A stretch of DNA of 35,640 bases from positions 1-35,640 of the forward strand of contig JASLEG010000121.1 in the NCBI GenBank assembly GCA_030151225.1. Direction: 5' to 3'. Position numbers and translations under genes: made by a program. Within the stretch, counting starts at the first letter, position 1; each line of letters opens with the position of its first letter. Positions 8,597 through 14,881 of the stretch are shown here, in pieces. The notes beneath the pieces are model-generated. The model was not told the DNA's origin, did no database searches, and worked only from the letters and a program-made list of their open reading frames with translations. Source of the DNA: Burkholderia sp. GTDB lineage: Bacteria; Pseudomonadota; Gammaproteobacteria; Burkholderiales; Burkholderiaceae.

Positions 8597-9627
8597 GCCG
8601 AGGCTCCCGGTGTCGTGTCGTCGTCTGCGCCCAGGGTGGCGATCGAGCCGCCGTCGCGCACCGTGTGCCGCAGCGTCAGCGCGGGCTTCGGATGGCTGTG
8701 CCCGGCCAGGCGCTCGGCCAGCCGGCGCCAGGCCGAGCGGCCGATCTCGCGGTTCGGCGTGGCCACGCTCGCGAGCGACGGCGCGAGCAGCTCGCCGATC
8801 GCGAGGCCGTCGAAACCGAGCACGGAGACATCGTCGGGAATCCGGAATTTCGCGCCGCGCAGGCCGCGCATCACGACCATCGCGAGCAGGTCGTTGCTGC
8901 AGAAGATCGCGGTGGGGCGCGTGGCCGGCGCGATCAGGCGCGCGAGCACGGCGCCGGGCAATTCGGGCGCGGTGAATTCGATCTCGAGCACGGGCAGCGG
9001 TTCGAGCCCGCGGTCGGCCAGCGCCTGCGTGTAGCCGAGGTGGCGCTGCTTGGCGCGATCGGAGGCGGCCAGCGAGCCGGCCACCATCATCACCTGATGA
9101 TGGCCGCGCGCGATCAGATGGCTCACGCCGTCGTAGGCCGCCAGCCGGTTGTCGACCGACACGGAGGGGCGATGCGGCGTGTCGTTGTGCATCAGCACGT
9201 AGAGCAGGCCGTCGCGGTCGAGCGCGTCGAGCATCGGATGGGCGTGCGCGTCGGCCACGGTCAGGATCAGCCCCTCGACACGTTGCGAGCGCAGCGTTTC
9301 GATCGCGTGGCGCTCGCGCTCCGTGTCGTATTCGGTGCTCATCACGATCAGCTTGTAGCCGGCCTGCGAGGCGAGCTCGTCGAGGCCCTGCAGGCACTCG
9401 GCGAACACCGGATTGGACAGGGTGGGCAGCACCACGCCGATCAGCTGGGTGCGATCGCTGCGCAGCTGGCGCCCGAGCGGATTCGGGCGGAACTGCAGCT
9501 GTTCGATGGCGGCGCGGATGGTGGCGAGCGTCGCGGGACTGACGGTATGCGGCGAATTGATCGCGCGCGAAACCGTCGCGATCGAAAAGCCGGACAGCGC
9601 CGCGACGTCCTTGATGGTGGAGGTCAT
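8593..9627 (-). CDS. LacI-family transcriptional regulator
   Basis: This is a 344-residue cytoplasmic regulator. The N-terminal helix-turn-helix TIKDVAALSGFSIATVSRAI (about residues 4-23) is followed by the hinge helix region RPNPLGRQLRS and a periplasmic-binding-protein-like effector domain containing LIGVVLPTLSNPVFAE and VSVLGFDGLAIGELL. The start at 9627 is where LacI proteins normally begin; the longer open frame adds noncoding-type sequence. It is the first gene of the operon, overlaps the binding-protein gene by four bases, and has a perfect palindrome 15 bases upstream of its start, so it probably represses its own operon until an effector binds. Confidence 0.93.
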   Translation of the reverse strand: MTSTIKDVAALSGFSIATVSRAINSPHTVSPATLATIRAAIEQLQFRPNPLGRQLRSDRTQLIGVVLPTLSNPVFAECLQGLDELASQAGYKLIVMSTEYDTERERHAIETLRSQRVEGLILTVADAHAHPMLDALDRDGLLYVLMHNDTPHRPSVSVDNRLAAYDGVSHLIARGHHQVMMVAGSLAASDRAKQRHLGYTQALADRGLEPLPVLEIEFTAPELPGAVLARLIAPATRPTAIFCSNDLLAMVVMRGLRGAKFRIPDDVSVLGFDGLAIGELLAPSLASVATPNREIGRSAWRRLAERLAGHSHPKPALTLRHTVRDGGSIATLGADDDTTPGASA

Positions 9628-9641
9628 GGAAGCTCGCGGGT

Positions 9642-9653
9642 GAAAACGTTTTC
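9642..9653. promoter_or_regulatory. Putative LacI-type operator
   Basis: GAAAACGTTTTC is a perfect 12-bp palindrome with a central CG, the usual form of LacI/PurR-family operators (compare nAAACGTTTn). It sits 15 bases upstream of the regulator ATG, which is ideal for autorepression of the regulator-transporter operon. Confidence 0.72.
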
Positions 9654-9766
9654 GCCGGCGATTATCGGCAGCGAATGTGACAGTTCGATGACGGCATGCA
9701 TGCGAGGGCACGAGCGTGGTGATGTCGCCGCGCACGAAGCCGTGCGGCGCGCGCGGCCGGCGCGAA

Positions 9767-9795
9767 CTGAAGTCGTGCCGGACCGATGGTAGAAT
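9767..9795 (+). promoter_or_regulatory. Probable promoter of the tRNA-Leu gene
   Basis: A -10 box TAGAAT (9790-9795) matches consensus at five of six positions and ends 15 bases before the mature tRNA. Seventeen bases upstream is a weak -35 CTGAAG (9767-9772). Confidence 0.5.
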
Positions 9796-9810
9796 GCGGA
9801 CCGCCCTTTT

Positions 9811-10160
9811 GCCGGGGTGATGAAATTGGTAGACATAGCGGACTTAAGCAATTGAGTGCCCGGTCGGAAACGGTCGGTGCAGAACCCTTCAAATTCGGTG
9901 AACCCCCTGGTGCGCGAGCGTGTGCCGAGGCAACGCCGAGCCAAGCCCGGACGCCGCCAGCGCGGTATTCGGGAAGGTGTAGAGACTAGACGGGGGGCGC
10001 CTAATGTCTGCGTGCACTATAGCGCGCGGGCGACGGCGAAGGCATAGTCCAGCGCACGAACGGCACGCACATCCGAGCGTAGCCGGCTTTGAAAAAAGAA
10101 GTGTGACGAAAATCCGCCGCCTTTACTGGCTTGCCGGTTCGAGTCCGGTCCCCGGCACCA
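9811..10160 (+). tRNA. leuZ: tRNA-Leu(UAA), interrupted by a group I intron
   Basis: The gene is split: exon 1 is 9811-9845 (35 nt) and exon 2 is 10109-10160 (52 nt). Joined, they give an 87-nt class II tRNA. The acceptor stem is GCCGGGG with CCCCGGC, then A and an encoded CCA. The D arm is ATG/CAT with GGTAGA in its loop. The anticodon stem is GCGGA/TCCGC with loop CTTAAAA, so the anticodon is UAA. The long variable arm pairs GCC with GGC, and the T arm is GCCGG-TTCGAGT-CCGGT. Continuity exists only if the 263-nt intron is removed; without that the anticodon stem cannot form. Standard scanners may miss this gene or report it as a pseudogene. Confidence 0.95.
9846..10108 (+). ncRNA. Group I (IC3-like) self-splicing intron in tRNA-Leu
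   Basis: The intron follows U34 and ends with G10108 (omega-G), the expected group I boundaries. P1 pairs exon ACUU (9842-9845) with GAGU (9854-9857), placing the required U-G wobble at the splice site. P2 is a hairpin at about 9858-9880 capped by GAAA. The core block GGGAAGGTGTAGAGACTAGACGG (about 9971-9993) and GGCATAGTCC (10041-10050) supply the two P7 strands: GACUA (9984-9988) pairs with UAGUC (10045-10049). The CCGAGCCAAGCC segment around 9935-9950 and GAAGGTGNAGAGACTNGACGG resemble the cyanobacterial/plastid tRNA-Leu(UAA) intron from memory. There is no homing endonuclease ORF. Activity itself is inferred. Confidence 0.93.
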
Positions 10161-10167
10161 AGTCTTT

Positions 10168-10184
10168 CGCACGTATCTCGTGCG
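10168..10184 (+). terminator. Small hairpin after tRNA-Leu
   Basis: CGCACG (10168-10173) and CGTGCG (10179-10184) form a 6-bp stem with loop TATCT, eight bases after the CCA end. No T-tract follows, so it is only a candidate transcript end. Confidence 0.35.
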
Positions 10185-10220
10185 CCGCCTTCGCAACAGC
10201 GGGTCGACGTGGTATCCGGA

Positions 10221-10718
10221 TCACGGCAGGGCCGTCCGGGTGTCGGGCCTGAGTGCGCGCCAGACCAGCACGCACGAAGCTTCCACGACGTAGAGCAGCG
10301 GCAGCGCGATGCACAGGTCGCCAAGCCACTGCGACGGGCCTTCCGGACGGATCCTCGCCCAGACCCAGCCTTCGCGTTGTGCGGCGTCGATCAACAGATA
10401 CGTGAAGAACACGGTCCCGATCAAGGCACCCGACAGATAAAGCAGTGTCTTCACGATGTTGCGACGCGTCGTGGTCCACGGTGCCTCCACCGCGCGGAAC
10501 ATGCCGATGCAGCCTGCGGTGGTGACGAGCGCCAGGATCAGTAACAGCACGCAATTCGGAATCTCGTCGGTGTGGCGCGACGAGACGATGTCCGCGGCGA
10601 CGACGCCGAACCAGACCCACGTGCCGATCGTCAGCAGCACGGCCGGAACGCAACCGGCCAGCCGATACAGGCAGGTGCGCAGCACCATCAGCATTCCGAC
10701 GAGTCGTGGTCGTTTCAT
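10221..10718 (-). CDS. Hypothetical membrane protein, about four transmembrane segments
   Basis: This is a 165-residue protein of unknown function. Four hydrophobic segments are visible: AGCVPAVLLTIGTWVWFGVV, CVLLLILALVTTAGCIGMF, LLYLSGALIGTVFFTYLLI and LGDLCIALPLLYVVEASCV. Short charged loops separate them, so it is probably an inner-membrane protein. The start at 10718 (MKRPRLVGML) is preferred; an alternative lies seven codons upstream and neither has a clear ribosome-binding site. It converges on the tRNA-Leu gene and has no obvious partners. Its codon use is less biased than its neighbours. Confidence 0.7.
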   Translation of the reverse strand: MKRPRLVGMLMVLRTCLYRLAGCVPAVLLTIGTWVWFGVVAADIVSSRHTDEIPNCVLLLILALVTTAGCIGMFRAVEAPWTTTRRNIVKTLLYLSGALIGTVFFTYLLIDAAQREGWVWARIRPEGPSQWLGDLCIALPLLYVVEASCVLVWRALRPDTRTALP

Positions 10719-10785
10719 TGGGCAGGCAGGCTTGCGCATCCGGTCGACGAGATGCCCAGATCATAGCAACAGCCGCGCCGCCGCG

Positions 10786-10857
10786 TCAGTCATCCATCTG
10801 CAACACGATCTTGCCGCGCGCGCGGTCGCACTCCGACAGCGCGAGCGCCCGTGCACG
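10786..10857 (-). pseudogene. Remnant: C-terminal tail of a quinone-oxidoreductase/ADH-like enzyme
   Basis: The last 22 or so codons before a TGA at 10786 read ALALSECDRARGKIVLQMDD. This resembles the typical C-terminus of medium-chain zinc-alcohol dehydrogenase or quinone oxidoreductase proteins (xRARGKIVLxx). Nothing upstream in any frame continues the enzyme, so only the tail remains. Assignment is from a short match and is tentative. Confidence 0.4.
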
Positions 10858-10877
10858 GCCTCGCACGGCAGCGCCGT

Positions 10878-10997
10878 GTCGACTCGCGGCGGCGGGCGCG
10901 GATCGTGTGGGCGATGGCGCGGCTCGCGCACGGCGATGCGCCGGCACGGGTGGCGGCGAAGGCCGGCTTCGCGAGCACGGCGATGGAAGATGCGTGA
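10878..10997 (+). pseudogene. Remnant: C-terminal HTH of an AraC-family regulator
   Basis: The frame ending at the TGA at 10995-10997 reads VDSRRRARIVWAMARLAHG and then DAPARVAAKAGFASTAMEDA. This resembles the second helix-turn-helix of AraC regulators (IAxxxGFxSxxxF). The sensing domain and first helix-turn-helix are missing, and the usual FxRxFRR end is replaced by a short tail. It lies head-away from the oxidoreductase tail, as expected after an internal deletion of a divergent pair. Confidence 0.4.
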
Positions 10998-11015
10998 GGG
11001 GCGAACCGGGCCCCG

Positions 11016-12797
11016 TCACGAGGTCGCGCACACGAAGCTGCTCGCGCGATTGACGTTGCCCCGGCCGAGATAGCGCGGAAACGCCGGATAGCGGCACAGC
11101 GGGCGCGTGCGGCCGTTGGTGGCCGGCACGATGTCGGTGGCCAGCAGGGTTTCCGGCGCGATGTCGCGCGACACCCAGCGATCGAGCGCGCCGAGCATGT
11201 CCACCGAGGGGATGAACACGCCGTTGCCGTGCTGGAAGCCCGGCGCCATGTAGAAGCGCATGAAGCCGTCGACGCGCGCCTGGCCGTAGCGTGTGACGAG
11301 CCCCTCGTAATACGCGATCGTCTGGTTCGGGCTGATCACCTCGTCGGCCAGTCCCTGCATCGTGATCAGCTTGCCGCCGTGCGCGATGAAGCGCGACAGG
11401 TCCGGATTCATCGCGCCGATGGTCTTCGACAGCGCGACGATGCGCGGCTGGAAGCGGCCCGGGTGGCGCACGTCGAAGTCGAGCCCGTCGAAGCCGGTGT
11501 CGCGCGTGACGAAGTAGCGGACGTAGGCGTCGCCCTGCGCGTACAGATAGCCGTTGTCGTGGAATTCGGGGCGCGCGAGCGGCAGCGGCGAATGCGCGAG
11601 CCCGAGCCCGCTCGTGAAGCGCGTGCCCTGGAACACGTTGTAGCCGCGATAGCCGGCCACGTTCCAGGCGAGCGGGTAGGGCAGGTGCAGGCCGTCGCGC
11701 AGCAGTTCGAGCGTGGCGAGCTGCGGCGCGGTCAGGCAGCCGCCGTTGACGTGGCCGTGCAGCGTGGTGCCGGGGCTCGCCACGATCGGCGGCTCGCCGG
11801 CCGAGGCCGCAGCGACCGCCGACGCATGTTCGGCCGGGCAGCGCAGCGAATCGATGATCTCGGGCTCCTTCGCGCGGCACGCGTCCACGTTGCTGACGAT
11901 GCCGTCGGCCACGCCGTCGAGCCCGTCGCATACCTGCAGGGTGCGTTCGTAGACGCGCTCGAGCAGCCGCGGCGGCACGAAGCCGCCCGGCGTGCGGTAC
12001 TCGGCGCGACCCACCGCCACGCCCATCAGGCGCACGCCGGAGAAGTTCAGCGCGGGCGCGTTGGCGATCACGCCGTCATAGTCGTCCGGGTAGCGCTGGA
12101 TCACCGTGTAGGCCTCGCGCCCGCCCGTCGAGCCGCCCGCGAAGTACATCTTCTCGGGCGCGCGCCCGTAGCCGCGCGTGATCAGCGCGAGCGCCACGTC
12201 ATGCACCTTCTTCAGGTGCGCATAGCCGTAGTTGGCCACCGCTTCATCGAGCAGTCCGAACGATCCCTCGGCGGGATTGCCGATGTGACCGGAGTCGTCG
12301 CCGAAGGTCGCGTAGCCCTGCGCGAGCGGCGCGACGTCGGGCGAGAACGGCGTGGGGCCGGTGCCGGTCACCACCACGCCGTTGTAGCCGCCGCCGCCGA
12401 ACTGCAGCGCGCGGCCGTTCCAGCGGTCGGGCAGGTTCATCTCGAAGCGGATGTCGGGCGTGCCGTCGGTGGTCGCGCGGATCACACCGGTGAGCCGGCA
12501 GAAGTCGCCGTCCTGGTTGCCCACCGCGGTGGCGCCGATGGTCGAGGCGGTCTGCACCAGCGCGCCGTTGGTCGGCAGGCCGATCGCGGCGGCCGGGATC
12601 TGCGTGCCGGCCATGTCGAGGCAGTGGCGCGGCTGCATCGGCCCGCGCTGGGCGAAGGCCGGCGTGGCGGCGGCGAGCGTCAGCGCCGCGATGGCCGAGG
12701 CGATGAAGCGTGGGCGCGGCGCGCAGCCGGCGGGGGCGAGACGGAGGAGGGGAGCGACGGGAGAGGCGGCGCCGCGTTGCGCCGGAGGCTGGGTCAT
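11016..12797 (-). CDS. Tannase/feruloyl esterase family alpha/beta-hydrolase, secreted
   Basis: This 593-residue exported ester hydrolase would release phenolic acids such as ferulate or gallate from plant esters. An N-terminal signal includes FIASAIAALTLAAATPAFA, with cleavage near residue 49. The nucleophile motif is FAGGSTGGREA (Ser about 223), followed by YDGVIANAPALNF. A calcium-loop-like CDGLDGVADGIVSN precedes the lid region. The catalytic Asp is in QGLADEVISP and the His in APGFQHGNG. In most members the serine and histidine are flanked by bonded cysteines (CS-D-HC); here both are glycine. ATG at 12797 is chosen; a GTG four codons earlier is possible and neither has a good ribosome-binding site. 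It is monocistronic, and its substrate is unknown. Confidence 0.88.
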   Translation of the reverse strand: MTQPPAQRGAASPVAPLLRLAPAGCAPRPRFIASAIAALTLAAATPAFAQRGPMQPRHCLDMAGTQIPAAAIGLPTNGALVQTASTIGATAVGNQDGDFCRLTGVIRATTDGTPDIRFEMNLPDRWNGRALQFGGGGYNGVVVTGTGPTPFSPDVAPLAQGYATFGDDSGHIGNPAEGSFGLLDEAVANYGYAHLKKVHDVALALITRGYGRAPEKMYFAGGSTGGREAYTVIQRYPDDYDGVIANAPALNFSGVRLMGVAVGRAEYRTPGGFVPPRLLERVYERTLQVCDGLDGVADGIVSNVDACRAKEPEIIDSLRCPAEHASAVAAASAGEPPIVASPGTTLHGHVNGGCLTAPQLATLELLRDGLHLPYPLAWNVAGYRGYNVFQGTRFTSGLGLAHSPLPLARPEFHDNGYLYAQGDAYVRYFVTRDTGFDGLDFDVRHPGRFQPRIVALSKTIGAMNPDLSRFIAHGGKLITMQGLADEVISPNQTIAYYEGLVTRYGQARVDGFMRFYMAPGFQHGNGVFIPSVDMLGALDRWVSRDIAPETLLATDIVPATNGRTRPLCRYPAFPRYLGRGNVNRASSFVCATS

Positions 12798-12960
12798 TGC
12801 CGCGAACACCGGTTGAGTGGGAACGGGCCGGCAGGCCGGCGCGAGGCCTCAATATGCCACGGATCGGCGCCGGATTCGATGCCCGCGGCCCGATGCGGCC
12901 GCAACGGCCTCTAGGCAGGGGGCGTCGGCGCCGGCGGCGTCGTGCTCGCGCCACAGCGAC

Positions 12961-12994
12961 CACGGGGCGTGAACCGTTCGGTCCACGCCCCGTG
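12961..12994 (-). terminator. Strong hairpin downstream of the 13017 gene
   Basis: CACGGGGCGTG (12961-12971) pairs perfectly with CACGCCCCGTG (12984-12994), and ACC/GGT extends the stem inside the loop. It lies 23 bases past the stop of the minus-strand gene ending at 13017. No T-tract is present on either strand. Confidence 0.55.
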
Positions 12995-13016
12995 TCGGGC
13001 CGGCCGCGGCACCGGA

Positions 13017-13550
13017 TCAGTGGCGATACAGATCGGCGAAGAACGGATCGGGGTTCGCGCGCACCACCGGGCGGGCGAGCGGGTGATAGACGACGCGCTC
13101 GACCTGGCGGTGCGTTGCCGAATGCTCGCGCTGCGCCACCTTCACGGTGCCGGCTTGCGCGTGACGCGGTGGCGTGGTCGACGCAAGCGGTGCGGCGGGC
13201 GTGGCCGGCGCGCCGTGCAGCGCCTGCGCGGCGTCGCTCGCCTGGCTCATGCAGTCCCACTGGCCGGCCAGCGCGCAATCGTGGGCCTGGGTCAGCAGCA
13301 CGCCCGAGGGCTTGTCGGCCACCAGCGGCGGTGCCTTCGCCTGCACGGCGCTGACCAGCGCGTCGCCGTCGGCCTGGGCCGTGTCCTCGGCCTTCGCATG
13401 CCAGAAGGGGCGGACGTGATCGGAGCCGATGCCGGCCGCGACCGCCACCACGTAGAACACGAGGCTCAGCGCGACGGTCCAGCCGATCCGCGGCGAACCG
13501 ACCAGTGCGGCCCTCGTTTGCTCGGTGCTGCTCATCTCGGGTGTGCTCAT
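13017..13550 (-). CDS. Hypothetical single-pass membrane protein
   Basis: This 177-residue protein of unknown function has a short cytoplasmic N-terminus and one hydrophobic segment, IGWTVALSLVFYVVAVAAGIG, near residue 22. The rest is soluble and rich in Ala, Pro, Thr and His. It contains two cysteines in DCALAGQWDCMSQASDAAQA, possibly a periplasmic disulfide. It ends HPLARPVVRANPDPFFADLYRH. ATG at 13550 is used; an in-frame ATG at 13535 is possible. It runs in the same direction as the gene ending at 13656, about 105 bases downstream of it, so the two may be co-transcribed. Confidence 0.65.
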   Translation of the reverse strand: MSTPEMSSTEQTRAALVGSPRIGWTVALSLVFYVVAVAAGIGSDHVRPFWHAKAEDTAQADGDALVSAVQAKAPPLVADKPSGVLLTQAHDCALAGQWDCMSQASDAAQALHGAPATPAAPLASTTPPRHAQAGTVKVAQREHSATHRQVERVVYHPLARPVVRANPDPFFADLYRH

Positions 13551-13655
13551 GATTGTCGTGATGTCCTGATGGGTGCGTGCTGCGGGCAGACCGGGACGAC
13601 GCGCTCACGCGAACGCGTCAGGTCCGGTCCGGGGAAGCCGGCATGGATGCGGCGC

Positions 13656-14183
13656 CTACCACCTGAGTTGTGCGTTCAGGTTGCCGGTCTGGACGATGTC
13701 GAACTTCATCTCGCCCTGGTAGGTGCCCTCGACGCGGTACTCGGCATCGGGAACGGAAAACAGGCAATGCGGCCCGGCCGCGACGAACTGCATCAGCACG
13801 CGGCCGTGGCGCCGTACCTTCACGGCCACGTCGGACGCGGGCGAAGCGCCGTTCGCGGCAGCGAAGCTGACGCCGAGGTTGAACGGGTGATGCGGATCGG
13901 GCGACGTGACCTGATGCTCGAGGCCGGCCTTGCCGCACACGTAGTACAGCATCGGGCGCGGCGCCGAAGCGGCGGTGGCCGGTGTCGCGGCGGCGGCCGA
14001 CGGTGCCGGCGCGGCGGGTGCCTGGGCCGCGGCCACGGTGGTCGTGCCCTGCGCAGCCGGATTGGCGATCTGCGCGCCGGCAGGCAGGACGCACGCGGCA
14101 CATGCCGCCGCGGCACCGAGCCGAAGCAGGTGCATGTGCAACCATCGAGCCGGCCTGTGGGTCATCGCCATCGTGTTCTCCAT
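13656..14183 (-). CDS. Putative periplasmic protein, carboxypeptidase-regulatory-like
   Basis: This 175-residue exported protein has a signal peptide (LGAAAACAACVLPAGAQ) and an Ala/Pro-rich linker. Its C-terminal domain contains MLYYVCGKAGLEHQV, then VAVKVRRHGRVLMQF and FSVPDAEYRVEGTYQGEMKF, ending NAQLRW. The pattern of beta-strands with an xGxYxVxxxYxG turn suggests a small carboxypeptidase-regulatory-like or Ig-like fold, but this is inference. The start at 14183 (MENTMAMTHR) is chosen; ATG four codons later is also possible. Its upstream region is the AT-rich spacer shared with the divergent pga operon. Confidence 0.65.
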   Translation of the reverse strand: MENTMAMTHRPARWLHMHLLRLGAAAACAACVLPAGAQIANPAAQGTTTVAAAQAPAAPAPSAAAATPATAASAPRPMLYYVCGKAGLEHQVTSPDPHHPFNLGVSFAAANGASPASDVAVKVRRHGRVLMQFVAAGPHCLFSVPDAEYRVEGTYQGEMKFDIVQTGNLNAQLRW

Positions 14184-14881
14184 TGCCAAAGTGTGCTCAG
14201 GATACGGATCGAAATCGTGAAAGGCAAATCTGATTGTCGATTCAGTCAAAATTTCTATTTCTCAATGAATCCAGGAATTAATTTCCGATCAATTCTTATG
14301 AGAATTACGCGTTCCGGGTTGTAACGAGAGTAACCAGATGAAACGTCGGGTCAGAACTCACATCCTGCGAGATTAGAATGAGACCATACATTGATAGGAT
14401 GCATTTGTTCGATTGTACGTGATATGAAATTGATAAAAAAGGTTAAATCGATTTGTGGATTTGACTGAACGTCGATCGTGGAAAGCTTGGCATGAATTGT
14501 ATGAAAGTCTTGCCCACCAAGGCTTTGGTGGTATGCAGGGCGCATCGGTATTTTCAATGAAAGTCCTGATAAACGATTTTTGAATTTCAGATATCACGAT
14601 CTGCATTTCTTGAGGATGACATGAAATACAGGTTTGGACGGGGTGAAATTATTACCTGCCCATCACGTCTCTGAATTTTAAAAATCGAAATCAGCAAAAA
14701 TTTCCTGCGGTGAACGTTGGGTCGATTCCGCTCGCCGGGACTCGTCCGTATTCATGAATATGTTGAATGCGGACTGAATCCGGATTGTCTGGCGTGTGAT
14801 GTCGATCGAATGCGGACTGGAAAGCCAGCCGAATGCCTGCTGCATTTTCCCGATCACACGCTTACAAGAGGATTCGCATCG
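14184..14881. other. AT-rich divergent intergenic region upstream of pgaA
   Basis: About 700 bases lie between two divergent genes. From roughly 14210 to 14720 the base composition is far more AT-rich than anything else in the window. Short open frames on the minus strand (for example 14351-14557) have no ribosome-binding site or recognisable product and are left out. It holds a perfect 7-bp inverted repeat CCACCAA/TTGGTGG (14514-14520 and 14525-14531) and two copies of GAATGCGGACTG. It probably carries the pga promoter and regulatory sites, but I could not identify a convincing -35/-10 pair. Confidence 0.7.
14765..14819 (+). repeat. Direct repeat GAATGCGGACTG, two copies before pgaA
   Basis: GAATGCGGACTG occurs exactly at 14765-14776 and 14808-14819, 43 bases apart start to start, or about four helical turns. 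The second copy ends 62 bases before the pgaA ATG. Spacing and location suggest a regulator-binding pair; the binder is unknown. Confidence 0.6.

Noticed and set aside
9846..10108. A homing endonuclease inside the group I intron
   Set aside because: At 263 nt the intron is too short, and no frame has an endonuclease motif.
14480..14515. Possible sigma-54 promoter (TGGCATG with a downstream TTG) before pgaA
   Set aside because: The TTG element sits two bases too close for the -24/-12 spacing.
14351..14606. Short minus-strand frames in the AT-rich region
   Set aside because: No ribosome-binding site, no signal or domain, and overlapping alternative frames; the region better fits a control region.
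14184..14881. Possible c-di-GMP riboswitch before pgaA
   Set aside because: The conserved GEMM core (such as CACGCACAGGGCAAACC) is not present on either strand.
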